A stretch of 64,000 nucleotides of DNA from Psococerastis gibbosa (Eukaryota; Arthropoda; Insecta; Psocodea; Psocidae): the NCBI GenBank assembly GCA_963971405.1, contig OZ020487.1:39343039-39407038 (forward strand), given 5' to 3'. The notes below the pieces were generated by a model, which ran no database searches, was not told the origin of the DNA, and worked only from the letters and a program-made list of their open reading frames with translations. The position numbers were made by a program, and so were the translations under genes. This document shows positions 1 to 11,264 of the stretch, piece by piece (position 1 is the stretch's first letter; the number at the start of each line of letters is the position of its first letter).

Positions 1-482
1 AATACTCACACATTCTCTCCATTAAAAAGAGCCGTAGTGACCGTAAAAACTCGAAGACCACCGAACAGTGCGCTTGCACCTGGCAGCAGTCACACACGGC
101 TGCCTTCCGCATGAAGATATTATGATAGACACTTCAAAAAACGCGACTTGAGTAAATAGATACAGAGTTATGTACATTAATCTTAATAAATCATGTAATG
201 GCTACAACACTACATTATCTTATATTAAGATGCTGGAAAAGCACATTTCATAGGTCCAGTCCCACCACACTTAAAAATATGTTTGTGTGGAATACTAGTC
301 CACCTCTATGCATTGGGTCATGAGGGTACCGACTACCGCCTTACTGCATAGCAATAAACACGGTAAAGGCGGTCCTACTATGTTCCAAATGCAGTGCGAT
401 TGTATTCCTCACAAAAACTTTTCCAAGCGTGGTGGGACCGGGCGTAAGGTTTCAGGTAAATTGTCTGTCAAGCTTGCACTAA
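1..482. other. POLR1A intron, no coding signal
   Basis: Lies downstream of the last visible POLR1A exon on the minus strand. The short open frames here show no family resemblance. I see no repeat shared with the rest of the window apart from the MITE that begins at 483. Confidence 0.5.
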
Positions 483-624
483 GGCGGGGTTTCCACCGAC
501 CTCTCATTGCAGAATGCAAATGACACTGACGTGGTAGCAGATATCATTAATAAGTCTTGAATGTCTGCTACCACGTCAATGTCATTTTTGTATTCTGCAA
601 TGAGAGGTCGGTGGAAACCCCGCG
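483..624. mobile_element. Palindromic MITE (GGCGGGGTTTCC ends) beside a POLR1A splice donor
   Basis: Near-perfect inverted repeat. The left arm begins GGCGGGGTTTCCACCGACC and the right arm ends with its complement. The centre holds GACGTGGTAGCAGA and its inverse around a short loop. It is flanked by TAA on the left and TTA on the right. The right end lies only 8 bp from the end of the POLR1A exon at 633. Confidence 0.85.
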
Positions 625-632
625 TTACTTAC

Positions 633-3600
633 CAAATGCCTATGAACAATTTTTTTCCTTCCACCGTCGGATGATTTTAGCAACAACTTCGAAATGCCAA
701 TACGTTTCTTTCTCGCTTGGTCTCCCGCCATCAGCCTGATTTTTGTACCGTCTGCGGTTTCAATGTGAGTCGCTCCTGGGTAGACATCAGGGCCGTTCAC
801 CACCCACCGACGCAATTCGTCAACATTCAACGTGTTGGCAGACACTGGGTAGGTTAGCCTCTTGGCAAAGTCAATGGGGATTCCAATCTCTTCAATATTT
901 ACATTGGGATCAGGGGTGATGACACTCCGGGCAGCGTAGTCGACGCGTTTACCCATCATGTTCATTCGAATGATACCCTGTTTGGACTCAAGAGTCTGAA
1001 ATTAAATTTTTCTGTCATGTAACGGCAGTCATCAGTAGACAAACGCTATTTCTACTTTTAGTAGACTAGTAATTACCATACATATCCTGAAAGGATGAAT
1101 GAACATGAGAATAAGGCTGGTCTCGAAGCGGGTCTAATCTAATGGTCAATGGAGCTTGTCCAGTCCAATCAACATAGACTATATTTTGAATGTAATCAAC
1201 GAACTAATCAATTATTTAGTACTTGCAGTTATAACACGGGCCCACGGTTTGCCGCTTCGATATGTCCCAGCCGAACAGCTCCCGGTTAGGATAGCGAGTA
1301 TATACCGTATATTCTCCCATTACAATGGCCAGCATTCCACGCAAACTTGGTCGAAAAAATGTAGAATTTAAAATCACATAAATAATTAATACCTATGACT
1401 AGCTTGAACTTTGAATCTGTCCTGAGGAAGAAAATTAAATTAGTTCTATTTCGCTTAGGCGGCTTGTTTTCGATTTTCATACCTGCTTCAAACCCTTAAT
1501 CCTGTGTTTTGAGCCTCTAGACGGATTGCTCATTTCGGAGTCAAGAACATGGTCGACATGGCACTGTAAGTCGTGCCAACAGTGGTTCAGTTTGTCCAGT
1601 AGCTTATCCCCCTTCACGCCTTGAATGAGTGCCTTGACGTCTTCACTAACGGAAACGTCTCCTTCATTAACACGTTTGATATTTCGTAAAAGAACACAGT
1701 CGTTTAATATCGACTTGTACAGTTGTGTCTGTAAAATACATCAGCTTCATCATTAGAAAGGGCCTCAGAAGATTTCCATGTACTATTCGGTTTCGGACCA
1801 AATCATGTGAAATTAGAATTTATTTTAAACATAAAAATAGTATATGCGATCAATTTAAATAAATAGTTTGCGGACACATTTCAGGTAACTTTAACTAACA
1901 TTCTTGCACGCTAGCTCTCGCGTGGAAACGTATCTCATACAGCGCAAAAATAATCCACTCTGACCCCCAAAGAACCCACCCGAATCTGTTCTCTTCCGCT
2001 ACCTATAGCGAGTGATAGCGTGCAAGAAAGTAATTTTTACTTGAAATGTGTCCACAAACTCGTGGAGCTGCTTTAACTTGATATTTTTAATTAAATTAAA
2101 TTTGTTAAACTTTTAATTTGGCTATGTACAGTCAGGACAAATAGAGTAGTGGAACGGACTGTGACTTTCACCCGAAATGTTGTTGGTTCGAGCCCTACAC
2201 TAGTTACACTTTCTGGCCATGCTTCGGAGGGCATATAAAGCAGGCGGTCCCGGGCTTTCCTAGTTGAGTGTAAGACAGGGCTTTATAGCCCTAACTCCGT
2301 TAGGTTAGCTTAAAAAATATAGAATAACAAAAGTCATTATTTATGAACTAGGCTATCTGCAACTAGCAAATAATTCATGTCAATCTTAATGCGAAATTTA
2401 TTGACAACGGTGACGAAATGACTAATGTCGATAAGTAATTTTTAGCAGAAAATGATATTATCCAATTAGGCGATAGTGAATTTTTAGGTACCGAACTGTA
2501 GTTAGTTTACAGGAAGAACTTATCGATCGCCATAAATTGCACGAGAAAACAATAAATAATGGAAAAATTGGATAGGCACACATTTATGTGCGATCAATGA
2601 TATTGGGCGAGTCTATATCCCCATTACGCCAAAGTCCATTGTAACAATGCCCCAAATATATTACCTGAGTAGACTCCAACAAAGCGCCATTATCCGAAAA
2701 AGTAAGTGGTCTCGTTTTGGGCGGTGGCAATAAAATCACTTCCAAGAAAAATAAATCTGTAGGGAACTCCAAATTTGTTTTCGTTAAGACAGGGTATAAA
2801 GCAGCAGCAACATCAGCGTCGTGGTTCCAGACGCCTCGTAGAAATTCTTTAGATTCGATAGGCAGAATTGTAGCGAAGCGTCGCGTCATAGTACCAGTAC
2901 TTGATTTCTCGCCTTCTTTAAACTTATCTGCAACTTCCACTTTAGTTGCGATCGTTAACCGGTTTTGAAAGCTTGTCAGAGTTTTCATGGGGGCTTTACA
3001 ATAGGGACATGACTTCCCTTTCATCTGAAACAAAACAAACGAGCTAATAAGTATTACAGTACAACTCAAACTATTCGAATCAATAGGAACCGGATCCCGA
3101 TCAAATAACCAAATATTCGGATTTTTGTTGCGAAAAATTGCGACCAAGCTCCTATAGCTGTAAGCTGCTTTCAAAAGAATGAAGTCGTGAGCCTAATGGA
3201 CGACATGTGCAGAATACCCACTTGCCATTAGTTCAAAAGTTTAATTATACTTGTATTTGCGCCAACAAATTGAAGACATCGCAAAATTATCGCAGTGCAG
3301 TTGATAAAACAAAATCATTATTACTACAAACCTGCAATTTTAACGCACTGGCCAAAAACTGCGTGCGCAAAGCTTCTAGAAGTGTGGTATCAGCAGAGGA
3401 TGTGGACGTTCTATTCTTACTCATGTAACTTGCCAGTTCATCCTTAACCAACACCTCTGCTACATTTTCAGGGGTGTCCTCCGCTACCGCGCCAGAAATT
3501 ACATCCTCTAGCTCTAGTGCCTCGGAGACGAGACCGTCGTTCAAGAGGAGTAACTGATTGACGAGAAGAGACTTAGATTTACCAGGGAGCAGAATTCGTT

Positions 3601-5193
3601 TACACGTTCTGCATGAGAGGCGCATCAGAGTGTATATTGCTGAAAGGCATAAGAGGATAACCATTTTCAGTTTGTAAGCAATAAGTTCCAATATTATAAG
3701 GAATGATATGACAAGAGTTGAACTTGAAACCTATTGTAAATTCCTTCAATACCACTTTTTCAGGACCTTAACGGCTAAAATTACTGCGCAGCAGTATTAC
3801 TTAGGCGGGGATTCCACCAACGTCAATAGTGATAGTAAATGTTTTTGACGTGGTAGCAGACATTTTTAGACTGTCTAATGGACTGTGGAATCCCCACCTT
3901 ACTGAGCGGAATAACAATGAACTTCTTGCGGATGCACAACATTTCAGCAGCCGTAACACGAGGAACCAATTTAACTTATTGCCGGATGTAAAAGTTTTAA
4001 CAACACAATTTCAGAATATCACTTAGCATTCCAAACATCTTTTGTTTACATTTTTAACCCCGGCAATAAGTTAATTCGGTACCTCGTCACATGGCTGCAT
4101 ATGCTCCGTATTTTTTTTGACATTACTGTGCGAATAGGAGCAGTGGTTTACGTCTGCGTCAAGGCCCTGACGAGGGCCATTTTTCGTGTCGATTCGCAGT
4201 CATGTGGTCAGCGCGTTAGGAAAGCCCTGGTCGAAGCTAATTAAAAATCCAATCCCACACAGTCTACCCAGGGCCATCAGTGTTCAGGACCACGACGGGC
4301 CACGACTACCTCGCTGCACACCTCAACCGCATTGGAGTCCGCGATTCCTGCGCATGCGACCTATGTGGACACCCCCGAATGGACGCTGAACACCTCGCGT
4401 CATGCCCGGCGATCGACCACACGCCGACAAATGAAGACGAGTTCGAAAAGATCGCACGTTGCTACTGGTCAGCGCGTCACCAAATGGCCAACATGCCAAG
4501 GGAGAACGTTGGCTAGTAAGTAAGTAAGTTGGAGCAGGGGTTTACAAGTCATGGGACCTACTAAGACAGTACCTTCTTAACATGTCATGAAATAGAAACC
4601 TTTAGAGGGCTAAGCCAATATTTAAATTTCCGCACGCACCATACGCCCTAATTATAGACAGCTAATTTGGCACTATAGTGTCTGTGCATATATCGGCTTC
4701 GTTGGCAAGGTGGTAGCGTGCTTGTATTAGTGCGAGTCTCTACATACCATGCGATCGGAGAAGCATCGTGTTAAATTACTTAGTGAACCGACTGAAGATG
4801 TCAATCAGAAACATTCATTAAATTGTTTGTATGCAATTACCACTTTTAAAAAATGTTTCATATGTGCTGAAGATAAGATAAGATCGCAATTAAACTAATG
4901 ATGTAGTTGTAGAAATTACCTTTATGGAAGAGAGGATTCACAACTGGCAAGGGTAAATCGATGTGTCCAAAATGGCCGGGACAATTCTCGGCGACTTGAA
5001 AGCAAGTGCTACAAGGGTCCGAAGCCCGCGATGACGGCCCCATTCGGAGATCATAAAGCCCTTCACGCAACGGATGACCCAAGGGGTTCAAACTAACGGG
5101 CGTCCGGACTTCCATGACACTCAGCTGCCTTATCTCATCGGGAGTGAAGAGGGTAAACTCGACCCCCTTTAGGTGTAGCACCTTCTTCGCCAT
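633..5193 (-). CDS. POLR1A: RNA polymerase I largest subunit (RPA1/RPA190), N-terminal exons only
   Basis: Catalytic largest subunit of nucleolar RNA polymerase I, which transcribes the rRNA precursor. Exons read on the minus strand: 5193-4920, 3639-3332, 3024-2665, 1728-1483 and 995-633; phases agree at every junction (1, 0, 0, 0) and sum to 517 codons. The start MAKKVLHLKGVEF leads into the clamp zinc site CSTCFQVAENCPGHFGHI (about residues 60-80). The second zinc site is split between exon 2 (CRTC) and exon 3 (CPYC). The last exon carries the conserved MGKRVDYAARSVITPDP block, where RPB1 homologues read GKRVDFSARTVITPDP. Animal RPA1 proteins are roughly 1,650-1,700 aa, so about two thirds, including the NADFDGD catalytic loop, lies beyond the left edge; nothing in 1-632 encodes the next expected NRQPTLH block. 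Introns contain MITEs, a SINE and LINE debris. Confidence 0.93.
1865..2060. repeat. Short inverted-repeat element (MITE-like) in a POLR1A intron
   Basis: About 48-bp imperfect terminal inverted repeats: AGTTTGCGGACACATTTCA at the left and TGAAATGTGTCCACAAACT at the right. A second matched pair, TTCTTGCACGCTA / TAGCGTGCAAGAA, lies inside. No coding potential. I saw no other copy in the window. Confidence 0.7.
2129..2345 (+). mobile_element. tRNA-derived SINE, copy 1
   Basis: Contains an A-box-like TAGAGTAGTGGAACGG and the B box GGTTCGAGCCC, then a family body (GCTTCGGAGGGCATATAAAG, GGCTTTATAGCCCTAACTCCG) shared with the copies at 12130, 16205 and 17285. The tail is a degraded form of the AAAAGTCCTTATTTATT seen in the other copies. 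The head is diverged. Confidence 0.8.
3804..3898. mobile_element. Small MITE with TTA target duplication
   Basis: Ends are GGCGGGGATTCCACC and the matching GTGGAATCCCCACC. Direct TTA duplications sit at 3801-3803 and 3899-3901. The inner box GACGTGGTAGCAGACAT is present on one arm only, so the other arm has lost sequence. It lies in the first POLR1A intron. Confidence 0.8.
4130..4530 (+). mobile_element. LINE 3'-end fragment with zinc-knuckle motif and (GTAA)n tail
   Basis: The frame at 4280-4516 contains CDLCGHPRMDAEHLASCP, a CxxC...H...C knuckle typical of the region after the reverse transcriptase in several non-LTR lineages. The frame ends at a stop and is followed by a GTAAGTAAGTAAG tail. 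The 5' part is absent, as expected for a 5'-truncated insertion. It lies in POLR1A intron 1 on the opposite strand to the gene. Confidence 0.65.
4683..4860 (+). repeat. Dispersed repeat with GGTGGTAGCGTGCTTGTA core, copy 1
   Basis: Shares GGCAAGGTGGTAGCGTGCTT, GTGCGAGTCTCTACA and TTCATTAAATTGTTTGTATG with the copies at 10905-11040 and 45705-45870. The core has the look of a tRNA A box (TGGCAAGGTGGTAGCG), so this may be an old SINE, but I find no clear B box. Confidence 0.55.
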
Positions 5194-5319
5194 TATTAAC
5201 TAATTCAACTTTACCTGGAAAAGCCAGCAATGATAAGTTAATTCACACATTTACTCGATTACCTAATAGAATGATGCAAATTGACCCATTCCCACCAAAA
5301 AGAATTATACTAGTTTAGT

Positions 5320-5532
5320 TCAACCGTTAGCACACGGGAGCTTTGGAAGGGTTGATCGGTCTGCTCCGTCGAAATCAATTAAAGTATTGCATATCAGATT
5401 TTCACCACATCTATTAAATAGCTTCAGCCTTGAAAATAATACTCGTATCCTTAAAGGAAGTTCATTAAAACTACCAGTATCATTTGGGTTTTGTGATGAA
5501 AACAGACGGATTTGACGTTTAGCAAATGACAT
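5320..5532 (-). other. Possible extra exon or pseudo-exon of the unknown minus-strand gene
   Basis: A 70-codon frame (MSFAKRQIRLFSSQNPND...) between POLR1A and the unknown gene upstream. Its composition looks protein-like and it lies where a last exon of that gene would be expected. However, the only nearby acceptor (AG before TTAACAAATT) gives phase 0, whereas the preceding exon ends in phase 1. It may be chance, or one exon boundary may be misread. Confidence 0.25.
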
Positions 5533-5673
5533 TTGGTAATTTGTTAACTAAGCCAATCCCCCAAAGGCTAATAAATTAACGGTGTGATTATGTGATAGGA
5601 GCACATGTTACCAGGTTCATTCCGGAATGAGTTAAACGGTGCAAGATATTATTATTTTAAGTTAGAAAATTAC

Positions 5674-6901
5674 CTAGCTGATAGCAGCGAATCAATGAAA
5701 TCTCTTTCACAATAGCAGAGTCTACCGCAACTGCTTTAACTAAAGCAGCCACACTCTCGCTATCTTCAATGTCAAGCCCTGCCAAAGACTGGGACAACTG
5801 TAAGTGTAAATAGTGCTGGAATTGCCACAAACTTTCAGACCACTGTATTATATGAACTAATCTTGGTGCGATAGGGTTTCTGATGTTTTCGTCAACCTTT
5901 CCTGTTCTTAACAAGTCAGTGTAGGTCTTCTCGAGGCCTCTTTGTTTTTTGTGTAGCTCCTTACTATAAGCTGATAAGGCGACACTGGAAATATAAACTA
6001 ATTACTAATTAAGTTCCTTTACCTAATGGAGCTACGATTAAAGTGCAATCGTAGTCCCCCCTTCCCCCGGACAACAACACCACTCGTTTTTGTACAAAGT
6101 CGATTTTCACTGTAAATATTTATTGTAAAGCTAGCAAAAAAATTTAGCCATTAGATGTATTTTTTTAACATTTTTATACATCGTTATGTTACCGGCACTA
6201 ACACTGATTAGCCACAATCTTCAGATGTGATATTCACAAAAAACGGTGGGAATAGCGTCTGGACGCCAATCATGTATCAAAATCAAAATAACTTTTGATG
6301 GATAATTTAACTTATAAAACTGATTTAATAAGCAGCAAATCTAAAATGTAAAAGGTAATAGTGATTATTAACCTGATTTGAGTTAAAATGTTTATCTCCC
6401 TTTCCACAGAAACACCAATGCCTTGAAGGACAGCACAGTACAGTCCAGAAATTTTGCTTAGCGGTGTCTTTTTAACTTCTAGGTCGCGAACGACAGCAAT
6501 CTGAATTTCTGACAAATTTACTATGGAATTCACAGGTTTATCAGCTTCTTTCCGCAATTCCTCTGACTTGGTATACAAGGTATGAGCATAGGTAAAATAG
6601 CTCCTTATGGATGATTGCAACAATTCCATTAATATGGACCTGCGAACATGAGCATGTCTGAAATTAGATCCCAATTGCTTTTTGCCTTTTGATTTTTTTT
6701 CAACTGCCCTGGCTACGAATACCAACTACTTATATCAATATAACCAGTGCAAAATACTTACCCTAGTTATTAAAATAGCAATTACTGCAGCGCAGGGGCC
6801 TCGTTGAAATTAATTTGTTATTTACTCATGTGCAATGTGGTCGCCGCAAAGCCGCATTGTACATTTGCATTGTAGCTTTCGTCCATATTGTTTGTGTTCA
6901 T
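5674..6901 (-). CDS. Unrecognised three-exon gene, helical cytosolic-type protein
   Basis: I do not recognise the family. Exons on the minus strand: 6901-6826 (or from the in-frame ATG at 6886), 6712-6373 and 5984-5674; the phases match at both junctions (1, then 2), which argues for a real gene. The product is rich in predicted helix, basic near the N-terminus (RAVEKKSKGKKQ), then has RRSILMELLQSSIRSYFTYA, LEKTYTDLLRTGKVDENI and LVHIIQWSESLWQFQHYL; no signal peptide, membrane segment or catalytic motif is visible. After 5674 the donor GTAATT leaves phase 1 and I cannot place a final exon. Reading through instead gives a stop after six more residues. It diverges from the gene at 7024 across a shared promoter. 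Confidence 0.65.
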
Positions 6902-7023
6902 TAGCAACAGGGAAATTTGTCGCAGGGTGGCAGAAACTGTGACGCAAGTTAACAAAATAACAAATATGAAAAGAAAAACAAGAAAATGGTCGATGGTGTA
7001 AGTAAACAAAACTTTAAACTAAA
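6902..7023. promoter_or_regulatory. Bidirectional promoter interval
   Basis: Only about 120 bp separate the start codon of the minus-strand gene (6901) from that of the plus-strand gene (7024), so the two 5' regions must share regulatory DNA. The interval is AT-rich with no clear TATA box. Inferred purely from gene geometry. Confidence 0.55.
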
Positions 7024-9160
7024 ATGACGGTAGAGATTTTTGGTGAAAATTCAAGTGAAGTTCCGAAGTTATTTGAAGAATTAATAGATAAAATAAAAGT
7101 TGAAAGGAAGATTGACACTAACGAATATCTTTATGCAGCTGTTTTGTACATTGCCCTGGAAATGGGGTTTGTGGTTCGTCACCCAACGTTCAAAAATCAC
7201 ATCCTGAGTGGGTTCAATCAACAAGTTATTACTAATATTTTCAAGTTGCCGCTAAACGAAATATATGAATTTAAACCTAGTCCTGGCAGTTACATAGCAG
7301 AATTAAGGCTCGGTCCAGAAGGGTAAGTTGCTGACCATGACATTACTCGTAGCCCTAAATAAGCCTATAGGTAATTTACAATAATTTGCAATACAACATA
7401 ATATAGACCTGACCCGTCAGAGCCAGATCGATCGTTTCACAAATTGCAATAGATTAAAAAATTATAAAATAAAACGATCCAACCGAGAGGGTATTGTTCA
7501 ATTGGAGAAGAAGATCAAAAGAAGTTAAGAGGATGGGAAGTTGATGATGTTGCGGTCAACAAATTAGCAGCTGCTGCTACCATGATCAACAGCTACAACA
7601 ACAGGGGGGGGGCCAAAACCGACCTCGGATCGCAGGCTACTCAAGTTAGGCTATAGAGTGGCGCGTTAATACACCTGTCCTTAAATGAGTTAAATGTGTT
7701 CTTGTTTATTTTTCCAACGCCTGCGTTCAGCATTAAGCAGCCCTGTGGGTCTGGTGGGGGAGAGAGTCTATTCATTAACCGACAGTGTGGACCTCCTGAT
7801 TATAGTGGATTGCAAACCACATTAAGAACATAGTGGTCACACGGTTAATTCGGAGGTGACCAGGACTTGACTCGCACTTAAACTGACTAGTATAGTCTCC
7901 GCTCGTTATCATTTCCCGCTGTGTTCCTCTGCCGACGCATTGCACACTACCTAGTTTGCTGCTCTTTGGAACATGCTCTGATGTGGTGGGTTCTACTTGC
8001 TATGGCCGTTGCTCGAAAACAAGCTGTATCCAACTGCCTCACTGCTAATGGCTACTTATCATATGAACAGTGTGCAAGAATTGGGTAGGATAGTTATCCT
8101 AACTTTTGCCTGTGTTTTAAATACTAAAGCATAAAGGCGGAAGGTACTATAGGTTGTTAAAATTTCACTAATTAGATATCCTCCAAATTTGCCATTTGTC
8201 CATATTTCTATTCTTGGAATTACTACTACCGTATCTCTGCGCTTTAATAATATCTCCCATAAGAAGGTCTCTGCATTTATTGGAATTGGATCAACTTATC
8301 ATCTGGTAGTTTACATAATTTTTAGGCTACTCAGTTACATCTTCCGACTTGTCGGTAAGCATGTATAGATTTCCTGCATACCGCGTGTTATTTCTTCCTT
8401 TGGGGAAGTACTGACAGGTACATAACTGGTTACATTTCTCTAATGGGGGCAATACTGTAATTATACGTATTTCATTATTTGTATTTGCAATCCATTGTGA
8501 TTTTGCTTGCCTTAAAGCAACAACATATGAGGACCTTTGAGGATGAAACAAACTTGGTTTTCAATTAAGATCATCCTTTAATGTGATGTTCGACTGGTCA
8601 TAAGTCATGTATTGGCCATTTTAAAAATACAATGGTATTCTCGGCGTCGTTTCAACTCTATTACGTCAAACAGAAACTCAGAAACATATAATACGGTACA
8701 TAAGATATAAACTCAACTGTTGTAGTTGTGGTCAAAAAATTCAGGTACGGCACTGGTAATTACAGTTACAATTATGTTGGTGTTATTATTATTATTATTA
8801 TTATTATTTTTTTGCAGGAATCCGGTTGCGACTCTCATTGGTCAGCCCAGTGAGGCATCCAAAACAAAATATATGACCGTGCATTTTTTTATCAAATCGC
8901 CCAAGTGTCTTTCATCTCATTGCTTCCAAACTGAGGACTATGTCAGTGTAAACGGTGACAAATTCAAGCCACATAAACTTGACCGCTTAGCTCGGGCTAT
9001 TAAAGACCACGTTATACTACCCGTAAAACAGCCGCTGCTACTGTTTTGTTTTGAGCAGTGCGTACCACATCTGTTGGGGCTTCCTGATCATGTGCTGGCA
9101 AAAATCAAGTCATATCTTCCATCTAACACGCGGCGGCGACTTGAAGAAGTTATTAACTAA
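7024..9160 (+). CDS. FBXO7/Nutcracker-like FP-domain protein with short F-box-like C-terminus
   Basis: Two exons, 7024-7322 and 8818-9160, joined in phase 2 (GPEG then NPVATLIG), giving 213 aa. The order of features resembles the FP domain of FBXO7 and insect Nutcracker: LYIALEMGFVVRH near residue 45, a beta-rich stretch ending SYIAELRLGPEG, then a second half with KLDRLARAIKDHVILP. The C-terminus LPDHVLAKIKSYLP reads like the first half of an F-box, but the chain stops right after RRRLEEVIN. Family F-box proteins bind SKP1 and the proteasome regulator PI31; whether this truncated box can do so is unknown. No ubiquitin-like N-terminus is present. The intron holds a copy of the ~370-bp repeat and ends in an ATT run. 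An AATAAA lies at 9634. The family call is by resemblance only. Confidence 0.6.
7700..8030 (+). repeat. ~370-bp dispersed repeat, diverged copy
   Basis: Starts near TTTCCAACGCCTGCGTTCAGC and shares GACCTCCTGATTATAGTGGAT, CGGAGGTGACCAGGACT and CGCGTTAT-like stretches with the copies at 10062, 18597 and 42165. It is shortened internally. It lies in the intron of the FP-domain gene. Confidence 0.75.
8780..8810 (+). repeat. (ATT)n microsatellite in a splice-acceptor tract
   Basis: A run of TTA/ATT triplets followed by seven T residues and GCAG. It forms the sequence just upstream of the exon 2 acceptor of the FP-domain gene. Confidence 0.85.
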
Positions 9161-10061
9161 TATTCATAATTATCATTGTCATAAGCCATCAAACTCTGCA
9201 TTATAAGGTAAGCTCAACAACACTCATGTAATTTTCGATTTATTTTTTATTCGTATTAAAGCAGAATGCAGCCCTTTTTTGAAGTCCTCCAAAATTAGAC
9301 TACTTGCTAGGGGAAAGTTGCGAAATTTGAGACTTACCGTTTTCTTCGGTGGTTGTATATCCACCCGGGAATTTCCCTTGGTTCCTTTATTCGTACTTTT
9401 TTTTAAAACAAATTGCAAGACCCTAAATACTTGGGTATTGCACCTTATGCCTATTGCTTATTTGCGACGGTGAAACATTGTACACAGGATTGAGTGGGTT
9501 GAATGTAACTGTCCGATAATAACCTAACTTGAGTTAGTTACTATTATTATAATTCGCTATTCGGCCCTGACAGTCAGCTTACTTGGAGGTTTATCGGACT
9601 TTATTTTTACTTCACCTTAAGATTTAAAAGCTAAATAAACACAAAACCACATCGCTTGAATAATGCTATTATATTATAGGCCTTAAAGAAATAGCTCTGA
9701 AGCATCTTATGTTCTAAGTATTATAACTTACTGCAATATATTATAAGTATTGTTCCTGGTGTGCGGGGCAATATTCCGTTGAATAACATTTTGACGAATC
9801 AATTATTTATTTTCTGAGGTTTTGATATTTCCGTTCAGCAGATTTGAAATTGAATTGTAGTTGAGGGTAAAGTCCATGATTAATTTATATTTCCTCGTCA
9901 AGCCTTGTCCTGATACCTGTACGAACTTAACTATTGTTATCAAAGTATTAAATACCGTATTTGTACAAGGTCGATTTTCACAGGAAATGCCGATCGTATA
10001 GCCGTCAAAAATAGCCGTTAAATCAGCAGAAAGATCGTCTACATTTCAATACACATGTTGT

Positions 10062-10436
10062 TGTTGTTGTTTCCAACGCCTGCTTTCAGCATTTCTGCTT
10101 TAAGCAACCCTGTCAGCATGGCGGGGGAGTGAGTCTGTTTGTTAACTTGAGGCACCCTAAGGGCAGACTCCTTCACCTCGGAGGAAAGGGGAGTTGACTG
10201 ACAGGGTGGACCTCCTGATTATAGTGGATTCCGAACCACTTGGGAAACATGGTAAAGTCACGCGATTAAATCGGAGGTGACCAGAACTCGACACGCACGT
10301 AAACTGACTGGTATAGTCTTAGCGCGTTATCATGTCCCACCATGTTCCCCTGTCATTGCTGTGCCCACTACCATGTGTGCCGCAGTTTGAAACATGTTCT
10401 GCTCTCATGGAATCAACATGATAAGGCCATTGGCAA
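10062..10436 (+). repeat. ~370-bp dispersed repeat, best full-length copy
   Basis: Begins with (GTT)n and TTTCCAACGCCTGCTTTCAGC, contains GGGGGAGTGAGTCTGTTTGTT, GACCTCCTGATTATAGTGG and TCGGAGGTGACCAG, and ends near GATAAGGCCATTGGC. Copies are also found at 7700, 18597 (minus), 41030 (partial) and 42165. No open frame and no terminal inverted repeat. It may be a SINE or a non-autonomous fragment, but I see no convincing A/B boxes. Confidence 0.8.
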
Positions 10437-10686
10437 AATATATAATCAATAAATAACGTGTGGCCTTCACTAACGCAAATTGGCTACTGTTCTTGAACTC
10501 CTTCCTCTGGACTAACGCACCAATCATTTTTTTGTACAAATCAAATTCAATAATTGTGTTAGAAAGAGGTACAAACCATGATAATATGATAATAAGATCG
10601 GAAACATTTCTTCTATTAGTCTTGACATTTACGAGTATGACAGCTCTGCGATTGATATTTCTTGAGATATTTGATGTTTACACTTA

Positions 10687-10711
10687 CCCCCCCCCCCCCC
10701 CCCCCCCCCCC
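10687..10711 (+). repeat. 25-base C homopolymer
   Basis: Twenty-five consecutive C residues; G-quadruplex or i-motif capable, and a likely assembly or polymerase-slippage hot spot. Confidence 0.95.
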
Positions 10712-10904
10712 GATTGACTCTTAAGAGGATGTCGAACGCAGTTCCACCCCCTAAACCTGATGTATTTATTGAATATTCATTTTTTTATTAAATTTACTAA
10801 CCAAGTTATTACAGATTTAGTTTGAGTTGAGAGGGTCATGAAATGAAAAGTTGTGAAGAAATTATCCGGAAGTCGCGAGCATTAGTCGCCCTCTCAATAG
10901 CGAC

Positions 10905-11040
10905 TTCGGTGGCAAGATGGTAGAGTGCTTGTACTTGTGCGAGTTTCTACACACCTTGTGATCGCAGACGTGTCGTAACTGAAGTGAAGAGGTTAAACGG
11001 ATACATTCATTAAATTGTTTATATGCGATTTCCATTTTTT
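10905..11040 (+). repeat. Dispersed GGTGGTAGCG-type repeat, copy 2
   Basis: GGCAAGATGGTAGAGTGCTTG, GTGCGAGTTTCTACACACC and GACGTGTCGTAACT match the copies at 4683 and 45705. The upstream flank (GGTCATGAAATGAAAA ... AGTCGCGAGCATTAGTCGCC) also has a relative at 24270-24360. Confidence 0.55.
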
Positions 11041-11264
11041 AAAAGGGTGAGAGAGGGAGAAGGGAGATGAATCTCCCTGAAATACCTCATGATAAGAAGT
11101 CTTCTTCAAATTAGATAGACCAAATCGTTACAGCTTACGTTTTAAATTAAATAAAAAATAGAAACTGACTGATTTTTGCGTGATCCAGGGGTGACCAATA
11201 TCCTCATAAACTGGCTATATATCTCCTAAGCCATAATATTTAACCTTTTAACAAATACTCTTAA

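Noticed and set aside
2129-2200. Genuine tRNA genes at the A/B-box sites
   Set aside because: The boxes belong to a repeated family with a common non-tRNA body and AT-rich tail and do not fold into a full cloverleaf; they are SINE heads.
7024-9160. PI31 (PSMF1) as identity of the FP-domain gene
   Set aside because: PI31 has a proline/glycine-rich C-terminal tail; here the C-terminus is F-box-like, so FBXO7/Nutcracker fits better.
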